42,226 bases of DNA, taken from IMG/VR virus record IMGVR_UViG_3300046683_000353, positions 1 to 42,226 of that record. The stretch is one strand, 5' to 3'. A program made the translations under genes and the position numbers. Below, piece after piece: positions 21,841 through 30,418 of the stretch (position 1 is the stretch's first letter; the number at the start of each line of letters is the position of its first letter). The DNA comes from a virus. The notes below the pieces were generated by a model. That model had not been told where the DNA came from and made no database searches. It saw only the letters and a list, made by a program, of their open reading frames with translations.

Positions 21841-23424
21841 TTAGCCGTACCGGCTCAGGGATGCGAGGCTCCCCATAGCGTTGTCATCTTCTAGTTCAGA
21901 GTGTTGCTCCCCGCGCAAAACCTGATCGCGAAACTCCTGGGGATCGACGCCCAGCTTCTTGGCACGCTCCCACATCTGCTTGGACATCAGCTCCAGCTTG
22001 CCGGCGCCGATCTTGGTCTTGACGCCAGTCTGTGGCCCGTAGGTGCCCCACATCAGCGCCTGCGTCGGCACCGCCTCGATGCCGAGCGGGTTGGCGATCT
22101 TGTTGCGGTACCACGGCCCGATCTGGCGATACTCGGTGCCCTGCATGTATTCGTTGAAGTCGTTCGGGTTCCGGCGGGCATCGGGCAGACCAACCGCGCG
22201 GGTGAAATGCGCGTCAGGCACCGCGCCAGTGGTCTGGAAGCCGGTCTGCGGCACGCCCGAGGCGCCAGAGTATAAATTGATTTTTACGTTGTCGTCACCG
22301 TAGCCATGAGATCCGGTCCTGAAATAGCGTTCAACCGGATTGGCCTGGTTGAGATGCCCCATCATGCCCTTGACGTCACGCAACGCCTCCGGGTAGTCCG
22401 CGCCGCGCTTCGGCACCGCGATGCCACCATATTGCTTGAAGATGTCGTACTCACCGCGCTGGCGCATCATGTTGGCGGCGGTGCCGCGGTTGATCTCAGA
22501 CGGCACGCTTGACCCCGCCGAGAACGGCGTGACGCTCATATTGAAATCCATGTACTCTTTCGCGGCACGTTCAGGCCCAACCAGCTCGACCATGCGCTGA
22601 TACATCGGGTCCATCACGTACCAAGGTACCATGCCCTGCTCCAGGCCAGGATGCTTGCGCGCCTCTGTCAGTGTGTCGAGGATGCGTTGCTCGTTGGCTG
22701 GGTTCATTACTGCCAATGCGGCCTCGTTAGGCGCGCCGGGTCTTTTTGGCTGCCACAGTTCCGTCTCCATGTTGCCCTGGCGCCGACCCTGCTGACTGAT
22801 GTCATAGAGATCCTGCCGCGTGACCCCGAACAGTTCCTTCAGCGCCGGGTGCTCCGGCTCGACCCTGGCGGCGGCCTCGGCGGCGATCACGTCCGGGCGC
22901 TTATAAATGCCGGGATTAGCCACTCGCTGTGGATTGGTGATGTAGGGCGCATTGATTGGGGAGGACGGACCAAGAACAGGCACGTCGATCGTTCCCGTTT
23001 CGTTACCGGGGTTCAGGGTGTCGCCCATCACCTCGGCCTTTGGCTCGGCCTTCGGCTTGGCCTTGCGCACGGCACCGGCGCCGAGTGCCACTTCGCCGCC
23101 CTTTACCGGCACGCCAGCAATAGCGCCGGTTCCCATGGTATTCATCGCCACGCCAGGCGCCCAGTCAGTCGCGGCCTGGGTCTTGAACGCCTCATAGGCG
23201 TCGGCCTCCTCGCTGCCTGGCGGGTACGGGTTCGGTTTCATCAGCGCGCCTGGCGTCTCTACCGTCCGCGCCAGGCCACCCATCACGGCACGCGGCAGCC
23301 GATCGAACAGCCGGTTGGCCCAGCCGACGCCTGGCGAGAATTGGCCGCCGTCGCCGATCAGCGGCGCGCCGGCGTCGGGCAGCTCGTAATCGTCTTGCCT
23401 GGCAGCGTCACCCATGCGCGGCAT
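21841..23424 (-). CDS. Large virion-associated protein of unknown function (527 aa)
   Basis: The protein opens with disordered and amphipathic sequence, with Pro/Lys repeats near residue 125 (AKPKAEPKAE). The later two thirds look globular: YMDFNMSVTPFSAGSSVPSE, then NPVERYFRTGSHGYGDDN. The C-terminal segment (VPTQALMWGTYGPQTG then MSKQMWERAKKLGVDPQEF) resembles a conserved domain I recall from internal virion proteins. No catalytic motif is clear to me. It sits between the repeat protein and the decoration-like protein. A few AT-rich codons around 22270 stand out. Confidence 0.65.
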   Translation of the reverse strand: MPRMGDAARQDDYELPDAGAPLIGDGGQFSPGVGWANRLFDRLPRAVMGGLARTVETPGALMKPNPYPPGSEEADAYEAFKTQAATDWAPGVAMNTMGTGAIAGVPVKGGEVALGAGAVRKAKPKAEPKAEVMGDTLNPGNETGTIDVPVLGPSSPINAPYITNPQRVANPGIYKRPDVIAAEAAARVEPEHPALKELFGVTRQDLYDISQQGRRQGNMETELWQPKRPGAPNEAALAVMNPANEQRILDTLTEARKHPGLEQGMVPWYVMDPMYQRMVELVGPERAAKEYMDFNMSVTPFSAGSSVPSEINRGTAANMMRQRGEYDIFKQYGGIAVPKRGADYPEALRDVKGMMGHLNQANPVERYFRTGSHGYGDDNVKINLYSGASGVPQTGFQTTGAVPDAHFTRAVGLPDARRNPNDFNEYMQGTEYRQIGPWYRNKIANPLGIEAVPTQALMWGTYGPQTGVKTKIGAGKLELMSKQMWERAKKLGVDPQEFRDQVLRGEQHSELEDDNAMGSLASLSRYG

Positions 23425-23430
23425 TGGTCA

Positions 23431-24618
23431 TCACCATCGGTTCGGGATGTAGGCGCGTCGTCCCATGTTCAGGACGCCGGGCTCCACTTCCGTTATTGGC
23501 GGGATCGGCTCGCCGGACCAGTCGAGATCCGCGGGGCTGCCGATCACCATGATCGAGCCGGGTAGCGCCGACATCACGATGTCCTGCGGAGGCGTGGTCG
23601 CGTAGACGATCAGATCGGCGTCGTTGCCGGTCAGAACGATCGCGCCGGGATCCGCGATTAGCTTGTAGCCGGAGGTCAGTATCAGCCCAGCCGGATAGCC
23701 GGTCAGCGTTATCGCGCCGCTGATCGCCGGCATCGTGACCGAACGCAACAATCCTGTTGCGTTGCCGGTCAGATTGACCGCGCCCGCCGTCGCCAGCATC
23801 GGTCGCGCGGCTATGCCACCCGCCGCCGTGCCATTGAGATTGATCGCGCCCGGCGAGGCGATCATCACCCGCGCGCCGAGCGTCAGCAGGCCGACCGGCA
23901 AGCCCGTCAGGACGATGGCGCCGGGCGTCGCCGTTAGCGACAGCTTGACCTTGAGGTTGGTTGTCGCGACCGGCGTGACAATGATCGACCCCGTCACCGC
24001 GGCCATGTTGCGTTGAACCGCCGGCCCGGTCGGATAACCCGTCAGCAGAACGGAGCCGGCGGTCGCCGGCATCACGCGGCCAAGCAGCATCCCAACAGGC
24101 TGGCCGTTGAGCGTGATCGCGCCAGCCGTCGCCGGCATCGAACGCGCGGCGATCGTGTTTGTAATGGTACCATTCAGAACGACCGACCCAGCCGTGGCTG
24201 GCATCATTCGTCCGATTGGCATGCCCGCCGGAGAGCCCGTCAGCGCGATGGCGCCAGCCGTGGCCGGCATCACCTTGCCGTAGTTCAAGCTCGCCGCGCT
24301 GCCCGCCAGGACGATCGCGCCCGCCGTGGCCGGCATCGTGTAGCCGACCCTGAGATTGGTGGTCGCGACCGGCGTGACGACGATCGAACCCGTCGACGCC
24401 AGCAGCGCCTCGCCAACGCTCAGCGAGGCTTGGTAGCCCGTCAGTACGATCGAGCCAGTCGTAGCCGGCAAGTTGCGCTTGACGAGCAGATTGGCTGTCG
24501 TACCCGCGACCACAAACGAGCCGGCGGCGGCCAGCATACCCAGCTGGCCGTCCCAGTGCGCTTCGTCCCACTTGCCTACGTCCCAGCGTTCCGGGACTGG
24601 TGGCGGCACATAAGGCAT
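23431..24618 (-). CDS. Tandem beta-repeat protein (395 aa)
   Basis: After an N-terminal WD-type motif (WDVGKWDEAHWDGQLG) the protein is built of about 16 copies of a 20-residue unit of the type MPATAGAIVLTG, followed by 8 variable residues. Examples are MPATAGAIALTGSPAGMPIG and MPATAGSVVLNGTITN. The regular spacing suggests a beta-solenoid or a chain of short hairpins. The same WD-type motif occurs near the C-terminus of the stabilisation protein at 14531, so the two may share an interface. Likely a virion surface component. An unusually long open frame on the opposite phase is a shadow of these repeats. Confidence 0.72.
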   Translation of the reverse strand: MPYVPPPVPERWDVGKWDEAHWDGQLGMLAAAGSFVVAGTTANLLVKRNLPATTGSIVLTGYQASLSVGEALLASTGSIVVTPVATTNLRVGYTMPATAGAIVLAGSAASLNYGKVMPATAGAIALTGSPAGMPIGRMMPATAGSVVLNGTITNTIAARSMPATAGAITLNGQPVGMLLGRVMPATAGSVLLTGYPTGPAVQRNMAAVTGSIIVTPVATTNLKVKLSLTATPGAIVLTGLPVGLLTLGARVMIASPGAINLNGTAAGGIAARPMLATAGAVNLTGNATGLLRSVTMPAISGAITLTGYPAGLILTSGYKLIADPGAIVLTGNDADLIVYATTPPQDIVMSALPGSIMVIGSPADLDWSGEPIPPITEVEPGVLNMGRRAYIPNRW

Positions 24619-24622
24619 TCAT

Positions 24623-25048
24623 TCAGCTCACCGTGAAGGCGCCATTCGCGGCATCAAAGTCGATCGTGAACGTATCGGTGCTGTTGAGCGTGATGCTCGA
24701 CGCATAGTCGTAGTAGCCCACCAGCTTGTTGGTGGCGCTCGAGTTGTAGAGGATGGCGTAGCGGAACGGTCCGATGCCACCTGCTGTCGCCGTGAATACC
24801 GTGTCGACCAGGATCACTTTCATGACGCCCGCGGTCGTGATCGCGCTCGTCGTCGTGATGGTGTTGCCGCCAGCAGTGTATCCGTTGGCCGCGGCAGGCG
24901 CCGGCGCCACCGTGGTGTTCCAGACCGTGTCAGTCGCCTGCGTCGGCGCCGTATTGGTCAGCGCCACCTTGTAGACGCAGGTCGCGAGGTTGTGGCCTGC
25001 CTTCGACAGCTCATCGATGAACGTGAAGTACTTGTTGAACGCTGCCAT
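24623..25048 (-). CDS. Structural protein, beta-rich (141 aa)
   Basis: The sequence begins MAAFNKYFTFIDELSKAGHN, then continues as Thr/Ala/Asn-rich strands (ALTNTAPTQATDTVW; GYTAGGNTITTTSAIT; RYAILYNSSATNKLVGYYDY) and ends DFDAANGAFTVS. Very similar layouts are found in small phage head decoration or fibre-related proteins. The ATG shares a base with the portal stop (TAATG). Membership of the structural set is well supported by position; the exact role is not. Confidence 0.7.
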   Translation of the reverse strand: MAAFNKYFTFIDELSKAGHNLATCVYKVALTNTAPTQATDTVWNTTVAPAPAAANGYTAGGNTITTTSAITTAGVMKVILVDTVFTATAGGIGPFRYAILYNSSATNKLVGYYDYASSITLNSTDTFTIDFDAANGAFTVS

Positions 25049-27282
25049 TAAATCGGCCTCCCCATTGGTAGCGGTTTCATCGCCGCGGCTTGCGCCTTAA
25101 CGACAGTGTTTTGTATGGCCATCTGTGCCTTCTGGCGATCGAGCGCCATCTTCTGGTCGTTCTCCAGCATCTGCGCCTGGTGCGCCTCGCGGCTCTCCAT
25201 CGCCTTCTGGTTCTGGACCTGCAGCTTGGCTTCGCCGTCGCGCGCCTTGTCCTGCAGCTGCGCCTGCGCGATCAGGCGCTCATTCTCCAGCTCCATCTTC
25301 TTGTGCTCGTCTTTCTGCAGCAGCTCCGAGGCCTTCAGCCGTGCGTCCATTGCGTTCTTGTCGGCGATGGTCTTTTGCTTCATCTGCTCGATCTGCATGT
25401 CAAGCTTGCCCTTGGCGGTGACCGGATCATCGCCTGGGGGCTGGTCGCCCTTCGCCTTCATCTGCTCGATCAGCTCGTCGATCGCACCATCGAGCGAGCG
25501 ACCGGAGCGGAACGGCGCCGTTGCGAATTTCAGAATTTCACCGCAAAATGGCGCTGTTTTCGGCTCGTTCTGGATCATGGTCGATAGTTGCGGCAGCAAC
25601 TGGCCGAGCACGCCAATGAACTCCGTGCGGCGCTGCTTCTCGGCGTTCTCGTCCGCCATGATGGTGCTGTCGGTTTCGATGTCGAGGACGAAACTCTTGG
25701 CGCGGTTGTCCCCTAAGAATTTCAGCACCTGCTCGATCGTCGGCTCCTCCTGCATCTTCTGCAGCTTGGACTGCGCCTGCGTCAGCATGGTCTGCACCTG
25801 CTGCGACTGCGCCGGATCCTGCTGTTGCTGCACCATCTGCTGGCCCTGCGCCATCATCTGCTGCAGCTGCTGCATTTTTTGCTGCTGCATCGCCTGCGTC
25901 GGCAGCTGGGTCTGGCTCATCTCGATGATGGTGACGGGGTCGAAGCGTTCAGTAATAATTTCCGAAGCGATCTCGACCAAATCGCGCGCGAGCCTCACCA
26001 TCTCCTGCTGCTTGTCGCGGATGCGCGTGCTGCCGTATTGCGTCTTGAGCTGCTGCGCGCCGAGCGTTTCGTTGGGGTCAGTGGCACCGCGCATGATGTC
26101 GCTCAGACCCATGATTTGATAAATATCCTCTATGACTTGTTTCCTAAGTGCGACCAGCGCCGTGATCGTGGTCGCGATCATGTCGATCGGCAGCCAAATG
26201 ATGACATCTTTCGTGCCGCCAAAAGCCGCCCAATTACTGATCGGCACCAGCAACCGACCGCTGGTTTTGGTCTGCACCGCGGCCTGCACTGCATCCGCCA
26301 GTTCGGCGCCGCCGGCGGGATAGAAACCCTTGGCCTCGATCGCGTCGGAGAGCGCGTGGATGCGCCCCGTCAGCAGATTGATTTCCTCGAGCTGATCCTT
26401 GTACTGCAGCACGTCCGGCACCGGGATCAGTGAGCCGCGCTGCACCGTGCCGTAGGCCGGCGGCGGGCAGGGAAAGAAGTTTTGCAGATCGAGATGCGGG
26501 TCGGCCTCGTCGAGGATGTCCTCGACGCCCTCCGCGACCCACAGCACGCGCCGGCTCGGCTTGTGCCAGACTTCCCAGAATTTGGCGCGCTCGCGATAGT
26601 CGGCGCCGCCGACCTCGGCGCTCTCCTTGTCGACGCGAAACTCGGCGTCCTGGTACGCATCGCCAGACGTTTTGCGGAAGCGTTTGCGCGCCTCGCCGCG
26701 CGTCAGGTAGCTGGCGGCGGCGACCCAGGTGACTTCGCGCCAGTTACGCGAGATCGAGTGCAGGAAGTCACGCCGGCCCTTGAAATCGATGCAGACGCGC
26801 TCGCTGTCGTAATAGGCGTCGGTATTCTTGCCGCTCTCATAGCGGCACCAGGCGACGCCGCGGCTGGTCATCGACAGGTCATCGCGCACCAGCAACATCA
26901 GGTCGTTGATGCGCGTCAGGTCGAAGGCGACGTTGCAGCAGCGTTCCATCACCTCGCTCGCCGCCTGGTAGACCGGCCTTCTGTCCTTGAATTTCGGCAC
27001 AACCACGGGGATTGGCGGCTTGGCGTAGATGCTCGGCTTCAGCACTTCGCAGTTGGCCCAGAACATCTGAAACTCTTTGTCGCGCGCCATGTTGGATAGG
27101 CGCTTGAGCGAGGCGTACTGCTCGTCGATCTTGTCGCAGTGCGCGTTCCAGTCCTCGAAGGCGTCCTCGCTCTCGACGAGCAGGTTGATCCAGGCTTTGG
27201 CACTCTTCGGCTCGAGCGCCGGGTTGAACTCGAGGTCGTCGTGCCGGACGTCCTCCTCGATCGGCTTATTGGGATCGGCCAC
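25048..27282 (-). CDS. Portal protein, P22-type (744 aa)
   Basis: Long portal of the podovirus type. The N-terminal half has KRLSNMARDKEFQMFWANCE, RNWREVTWVAAASYLTRGEA and FWEVWHKPSRRVLWVAEGVE, then IMRGATDPNETLGAQQLKTQ, a hallmark region of P22-like portals. The last 250 residues are almost continuous helix rich in Gln, Met, Lys and Glu, expected to form a barrel above the ring. Start set at GTG 27282, which has GGAGG six bases upstream; the TTG 21 bases earlier lacks a site. It overlaps the preceding small gene by 17 bases. It forms the dodecameric DNA gate. Confidence 0.88.
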   Translation of the reverse strand: MADPNKPIEEDVRHDDLEFNPALEPKSAKAWINLLVESEDAFEDWNAHCDKIDEQYASLKRLSNMARDKEFQMFWANCEVLKPSIYAKPPIPVVVPKFKDRRPVYQAASEVMERCCNVAFDLTRINDLMLLVRDDLSMTSRGVAWCRYESGKNTDAYYDSERVCIDFKGRRDFLHSISRNWREVTWVAAASYLTRGEARKRFRKTSGDAYQDAEFRVDKESAEVGGADYRERAKFWEVWHKPSRRVLWVAEGVEDILDEADPHLDLQNFFPCPPPAYGTVQRGSLIPVPDVLQYKDQLEEINLLTGRIHALSDAIEAKGFYPAGGAELADAVQAAVQTKTSGRLLVPISNWAAFGGTKDVIIWLPIDMIATTITALVALRKQVIEDIYQIMGLSDIMRGATDPNETLGAQQLKTQYGSTRIRDKQQEMVRLARDLVEIASEIITERFDPVTIIEMSQTQLPTQAMQQQKMQQLQQMMAQGQQMVQQQQDPAQSQQVQTMLTQAQSKLQKMQEEPTIEQVLKFLGDNRAKSFVLDIETDSTIMADENAEKQRRTEFIGVLGQLLPQLSTMIQNEPKTAPFCGEILKFATAPFRSGRSLDGAIDELIEQMKAKGDQPPGDDPVTAKGKLDMQIEQMKQKTIADKNAMDARLKASELLQKDEHKKMELENERLIAQAQLQDKARDGEAKLQVQNQKAMESREAHQAQMLENDQKMALDRQKAQMAIQNTVVKAQAAAMKPLPMGRPI

Positions 27283-27493
27283 GCTTCGCCTCCATTCGAT
27301 CAAGGCGCCAGTTCCAGTACCGCATGACGTGATCGTTCTGCTGCAGGTCCGATGGCGGCAGCAACTTGAGTGGCGCCGCCGGCTCCGGTTGCGTCATCGT
27401 CACGATCATGTCGCTGCCGTCGTACCAGATCGGGGCGAACATCGGGTCGCGATCGGCGCGTCCCCTGGCGACCCTGAGCGCGCGATGGGTCAT
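27266..27493 (-). CDS. Small hypothetical protein between terminase region and portal (75 aa)
   Basis: Starts at ATG 27493 overlapping the upstream stop (ATGA) and overlaps the portal start by 17 bases, so it is translationally coupled on both sides. The product has a globular feel (FAPIWYDGSDMIVTMTQPEP, then LKLLPPSDLQQNDHVMRYWN) and a basic end (LDRMEAKRGRSQ). I recognise no family. Location suggests an accessory packaging or head-assembly factor. Confidence 0.6.
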   Translation of the reverse strand: MTHRALRVARGRADRDPMFAPIWYDGSDMIVTMTQPEPAAPLKLLPPSDLQQNDHVMRYWNWRLDRMEAKRGRSQ

Positions 27494-28080
27494 GGCTTCG
27501 TCCTGTGCTTGGCGATGAACCGCTCGGCCACCGCCTTCATGTTGCGCATCCTGGACTGTCGCTGCTGCTCACGCTCGACGCGGACATCCTCCAGCCACTG
27601 CTGATGCGCCCGCGGCTGCGCCAGATGCAGCTCGGCCAGGTGGACGTGGTGATCGTATTCGTTGGGGTCGAAGTGCACGCCGCACTTGGTGCGCAGCAAC
27701 ACCAGCGCGTTGTGGATGGCGTATTGGTTCACCAGGCCCTTTTCGTTGCCGATCTTGCGCGTGCGGTGCAGCTCCTCGAGATGAAATTCCAGCGTGCTGA
27801 CGACGTGACGCATCGCCTCGAGCATGCGACGCTCGGCGACCAGGCGCTCGTCCTTGGCGGCCTGGTTCCTGGCCCACGATTTCTTGCGGTTGGACTGCGC
27901 CGCCTTGTATTGCGCCAGCTCCCTGGCGTGCAGCGGCATGTTCTCCTGGATCGCCTTCATCCTGGCGCCGTCGGCGCGCGCCATCCGATTGACGTAGCCC
28001 CCGCTGTCGTCCAGCACGGTGTGGTGGCTATCGACGGCACTGGAGCCGAAGCGCGTTCCGTAGTTCATTCGCCTGCTCAT
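27490..28080 (-). CDS. Helical protein downstream of large terminase (196 aa)
   Basis: Residues 30 to 130 are highly helical and charged (HARELAQYKAAQSNRKKSWA; KDERLVAERRMLEAMRHVVS). A histidine-rich patch follows (DPNEYDHHVHLAELHLAQPR), and the end is basic. ATG 28080 overlaps the terminase stop by four bases. It could be a coiled-coil structural or packaging accessory protein. The His cluster might bind metal. No family recognised. Confidence 0.65.
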   Translation of the reverse strand: MSRRMNYGTRFGSSAVDSHHTVLDDSGGYVNRMARADGARMKAIQENMPLHARELAQYKAAQSNRKKSWARNQAAKDERLVAERRMLEAMRHVVSTLEFHLEELHRTRKIGNEKGLVNQYAIHNALVLLRTKCGVHFDPNEYDHHVHLAELHLAQPRAHQQWLEDVRVEREQQRQSRMRNMKAVAERFIAKHRTKP

Positions 28081-29444
28081 AGCGTGATCCCCTTGCGCGT
28101 CTCCGCGGGCGGCGGGATGTGCCAGCCCTTCAGCGGTGGCGCCTTGACGACGCGCGGCGGCGCCGGCTTGTAGCTCATGGCGAGGTATCGAAATGCATCG
28201 GCGGGGTGGCTCGTCCAGTCGTGGACCGCGGAGGCGCGGAAGGCTTTTTTCTCGTCATCCCATTCCCTGCGATACTGCTCTAGCGCACTAATCCCGCCAT
28301 CCTCGCAACGCGTATGAAACACGCATAGAGGCAAAACTCTTCGTACGGCGTTAACCCCATCCTCGATGGTTGCCAGGGGGACAAGAATTGGCTTAAGGCC
28401 GAGGGCAGACATTGTCTCCACTCGGGTTCGTCCTGATCCCCATTCCTTGACCTTGGCGTCGTGCGGGACGTGATCGTTGCCATGCAGCCACCCGTGCTGT
28501 TCGTGCCGGCGGAAGATCTCATCCCTGAACCACTCGACGCCGACGCCGCTCGCGGCGACATGGTCGAGTAGCACGATCTGCGCGCCCTGCGCCTGCCAGA
28601 ACCACACGCTCGTATCGTCCGACACGCCGAGATCCCAGCATCGGTTCACTGGCCGATCGGCGATCGCCTCGACGCTGTCGAGGATGCGCCCCTCGGCGCG
28701 CACCTCGGCCATCTCGGTGCCCCAGATGCTGCCGATCGTCGCGGCGTTCCAGCTGCACTCGTATTCCTGCTCATAGGCCGCGCGCCCCATGTCGGCGCCG
28801 TACAGGGCCTTGTACTCATCGAGTGCATCGACCTGCTGCGCCTCGCTCAACGCGTTGGTGTCACTCACCGCGAGCATCTGGCTGAACCAGTCGGCGCGCT
28901 GCTGCGCGTACTTGAACATATCGAACGCGTGGTTGCGACCGCGCGGCGTCGTGATGAAAACTGCCCAACCATTATTTTCTTCGAGCATCGGGCGCATGTA
29001 GGCCCAGGCGCTCGGATTGCACAGCGCGTACTCACTGAACACCACACCCGCGGCGCTCGAGCCGACCGTGCGATTGTAGGCGTCGCTGCCGATGCACTGC
29101 CAGGTCGAACCGTTCACCAGGCGGATGAACATCTCGCTCTCGTTGGTGCTCTCGCGCAGCTCAGGCGGAAACGCTTCATCGATGCGGCGCACGCCAGTGT
29201 GGGGGTTCACTGCAGTAAACACGGCCTTGCGGGCCTGTGCGTACTCCGGCAGGCAGTGCCAGTAATTTCCGATTTTCCGAAATGCTGAAACCGCGGTATG
29301 ATGCAGGCATATTTCATCCTTGCCAGCGCGTCGGTGCCACACTGCGATCGCGCGCTTGCCGCCGGCGTGCAAATAATCCCACAGCTGCATCTGATGATCG
29401 CGCGGCGACCAATCCTCTTTCGGGATCCGCACGCGCATGTTCAT
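28077..29444 (-). CDS. terL: Terminase large subunit (455 aa)
   Basis: The packaging motor ATPase and nuclease. Walker A is WHRRAGKDE at residues 36-44, and Walker B with the catalytic Glu is VVFSEYA at 134-140. The coupling motif is ITTPRGRNHAF. The RNase H-like nuclease half begins with CWDLGVSDDTSVWFW (metal-binding Asp), and its last acidic motif is in DWTSHPADAFRYLAMSY. Length is normal for this family. The gene overlaps both neighbours by four bases. The enzyme docks on the portal and cuts concatemers. Confidence 0.92.
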   Translation of the reverse strand: MNMRVRIPKEDWSPRDHQMQLWDYLHAGGKRAIAVWHRRAGKDEICLHHTAVSAFRKIGNYWHCLPEYAQARKAVFTAVNPHTGVRRIDEAFPPELRESTNESEMFIRLVNGSTWQCIGSDAYNRTVGSSAAGVVFSEYALCNPSAWAYMRPMLEENNGWAVFITTPRGRNHAFDMFKYAQQRADWFSQMLAVSDTNALSEAQQVDALDEYKALYGADMGRAAYEQEYECSWNAATIGSIWGTEMAEVRAEGRILDSVEAIADRPVNRCWDLGVSDDTSVWFWQAQGAQIVLLDHVAASGVGVEWFRDEIFRRHEQHGWLHGNDHVPHDAKVKEWGSGRTRVETMSALGLKPILVPLATIEDGVNAVRRVLPLCVFHTRCEDGGISALEQYRREWDDEKKAFRASAVHDWTSHPADAFRYLAMSYKPAPPRVVKAPPLKGWHIPPPAETRKGITL

Positions 29445-29695
29445 TTCTTTTTCTCCGCGGCGATGTCACGCAGAATAATTTCGAGGGCGCCCTCGATCTT
29501 TGCTTCGTGCGGTTGATTGGGCTTGCCCCAGCCGCGATCGAGCAGCTCTCGAGCGGCAGCAATGCGAACGTTCGGCTCGGCCTGCTCGCCGACCACGTAG
29601 CCGCCCAGCACACTTATGCTGGCCTCCGTAAACGATCGCGCCAGCGATCGCATGTGAGCGTGAGTGTCTAATGTTTTGCTTTTTGGTTTAGTCAC
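29441..29695 (-). CDS. terS: Probable terminase small subunit (84 aa)
   Basis: The protein contains LARSFTEASISVLGGYVVGE, then RIAAARELLDRGWGKPNQPH, a short helical pattern with the RELLDRGWGKP ending that I associate with small proteins encoded just before large terminases. It is shorter than classic small terminases. The start is GTG at 29695; no ATG with a ribosome-binding site exists. A GGAGG lies about 20 bases upstream, separated from the start by a short GC-rich inverted repeat. DNA recognition for packaging is the expected role; confidence in that is moderate. Confidence 0.65.
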   Translation of the reverse strand: MTKPKSKTLDTHAHMRSLARSFTEASISVLGGYVVGEQAEPNVRIAAARELLDRGWGKPNQPHEAKIEGALEIILRDIAAEKKK

Positions 29696-29700
29696 TTGAC

Positions 29701-29714
29701 GGGGTGGACACCCC
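29701..29714 (-). other. Short inverted repeat in the leader of the small terminase gene
   Basis: GGGGTG and CACCCC arms flank a two-base centre, giving a five-base-pair GC-rich stem with a four-base loop in RNA. It lies between a GGAGG sequence and the GTG start at 29695, so it could shorten the effective spacing or tune initiation. Confidence 0.35.
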
Positions 29715-29719
29715 CCTCC

Positions 29720-29917
29720 TCAATTCGGTTTGCTGTCGGGATGTTCCAGCTTCTCCAGGCGCGCCGTAATCTGCTCGAATTTAAATTCAAGTTGCGCCAC
29801 AACTGCCTCTATTTCCTCATCAATTGCCTCGATCAACGCCTTGATGTCAGCCGCCGCCTTTGCCTCGGCCTGGTGCTCTGCCGCGGCGATGATTGGGATT
29901 ATTTTCATATTTGCCAT
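29720..29917 (-). CDS. Small coiled-coil protein (65 aa)
   Basis: Start set at ATG 29917 because the longer version would read through a terminator hairpin. The protein starts MANMKIIPIIAAAEHQAEAK and continues as an uninterrupted helix with heptads (IDEEIEAVVAQLEFKFEQIT). It ends ARLEKLEHPDSKPN. It is the first gene of the structural block, right after the terminator. A role as an oligomeric small protein in packaging or regulation is possible. No family recognised. Confidence 0.6.
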   Translation of the reverse strand: MANMKIIPIIAAAEHQAEAKAAADIKALIEAIDEEIEAVVAQLEFKFEQITARLEKLEHPDSKPN

Positions 29918-29933
29918 GCGACGTCCAGGCACG

Positions 29934-29961
29934 AAAAAGGGCGCGCAAACCATGCGCGCCC
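29934..29961 (-). terminator. Intrinsic terminator between control operon and structural block
   Basis: On the minus strand GGGCGCGC pairs perfectly with GCGCGCCC over 8 bp, with a 7-base loop, and is followed by TTTTT. This is a textbook Rho-independent terminator. It stands 17 bases before the ATG at 29917, so structural-gene transcription must start downstream or pass it by antitermination. Confidence 0.85.
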
Positions 29962-29998
29962 CCATATTTGGCGTCAAGTGCCCCAACGGGCACCAAAT

Positions 29999-30163
29999 CT
30001 AGCTTCCGTGTATCAGTATCGTCAGCAGGTGCCAGGCCGGCGGCGCCAGCAAAAACAGCCAGAACCACCGCGGGACGACCATGATCAGAAACCAGACGAT
30101 GCCGTAGACGTACATCGACGCCACGAAACCACCGATGGCCCACAGAAAGATCTCGCCACACAT
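29999..30163 (-). CDS. Two-span membrane protein (54 aa)
   Basis: From ATG 30163 to TAG at 29999-30001. Nearly the whole product is hydrophobic: IFLWAIGGFVASMYVYGIVW and FLIMVVPRWFWLFLLAPPAW are visible. It starts three bases after the stop of the HTH gene and is the last gene before the terminator. Size and topology are holin-like, but it lies far from the amidase, so it may instead act at the membrane early in infection. No family recognised. Confidence 0.65.
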   Translation of the reverse strand: MCGEIFLWAIGGFVASMYVYGIVWFLIMVVPRWFWLFLLAPPAWHLLTILIHGS

Positions 30164-30166
30164 GAT

Positions 30167-30418
30167 CTAGCCCCAGTGCTTGTTGCGATCGGCCTGCCAC
30201 GGCGGCGCGATCGGTTCGACTTTCAAATTGATCAAGGCCCTCAACAGTAGAACCTCCGCCGGCGGGATGACCGCCAGGCCGTGGACGTAGCGGTTGGTGG
30301 TGCGCGCCGACCGCCCGAGGTAGCGCCCCGCGGCGGCCTGGCTCAGGCCCAGGGAGTGCAGGATCATCAGGAATTCATCCGGGGTCATCGTACGCTGCAA
30401 TTGCCAGTCGTGCTTCAT
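30167..30418 (-). CDS. Small helix-turn-helix protein (83 aa)
   Basis: ATG at 30418 shares a base with the upstream stop (TGATG). The segment MTPDEFLMILHSLGLSQAAA followed by GRYLGRSARTTNRYVHG reads as a helix-turn-helix of the Cro/C1 type: Leu-Ser-Gln at the first helix, a turn, and RT-NRY in the recognition helix. The end (INLKVEPIAPPWQADRNKHW) is a short tail. It is the only clear DNA-binding protein of the leftward control operon driven from the mirrored promoter pair, so autoregulation of that pair is plausible. Confidence 0.75.
   Translation of the reverse strand: MKHDWQLQRTMTPDEFLMILHSLGLSQAAAGRYLGRSARTTNRYVHGLAVIPPAEVLLLRALINLKVEPIAPPWQADRNKHWG

Noticed and set aside
23431-24618. Diversity-generating retroelement variable repeats
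   Set aside because: No reverse transcriptase or template repeat; the repeats are protein-structural.
23408-24622. 404-residue minus-strand frame over the repeat protein
   Set aside because: The repeats keep a second phase open; the product is Arg/Asp/Gly-rich noise, while the 395-residue frame has a regular repeat and start site.
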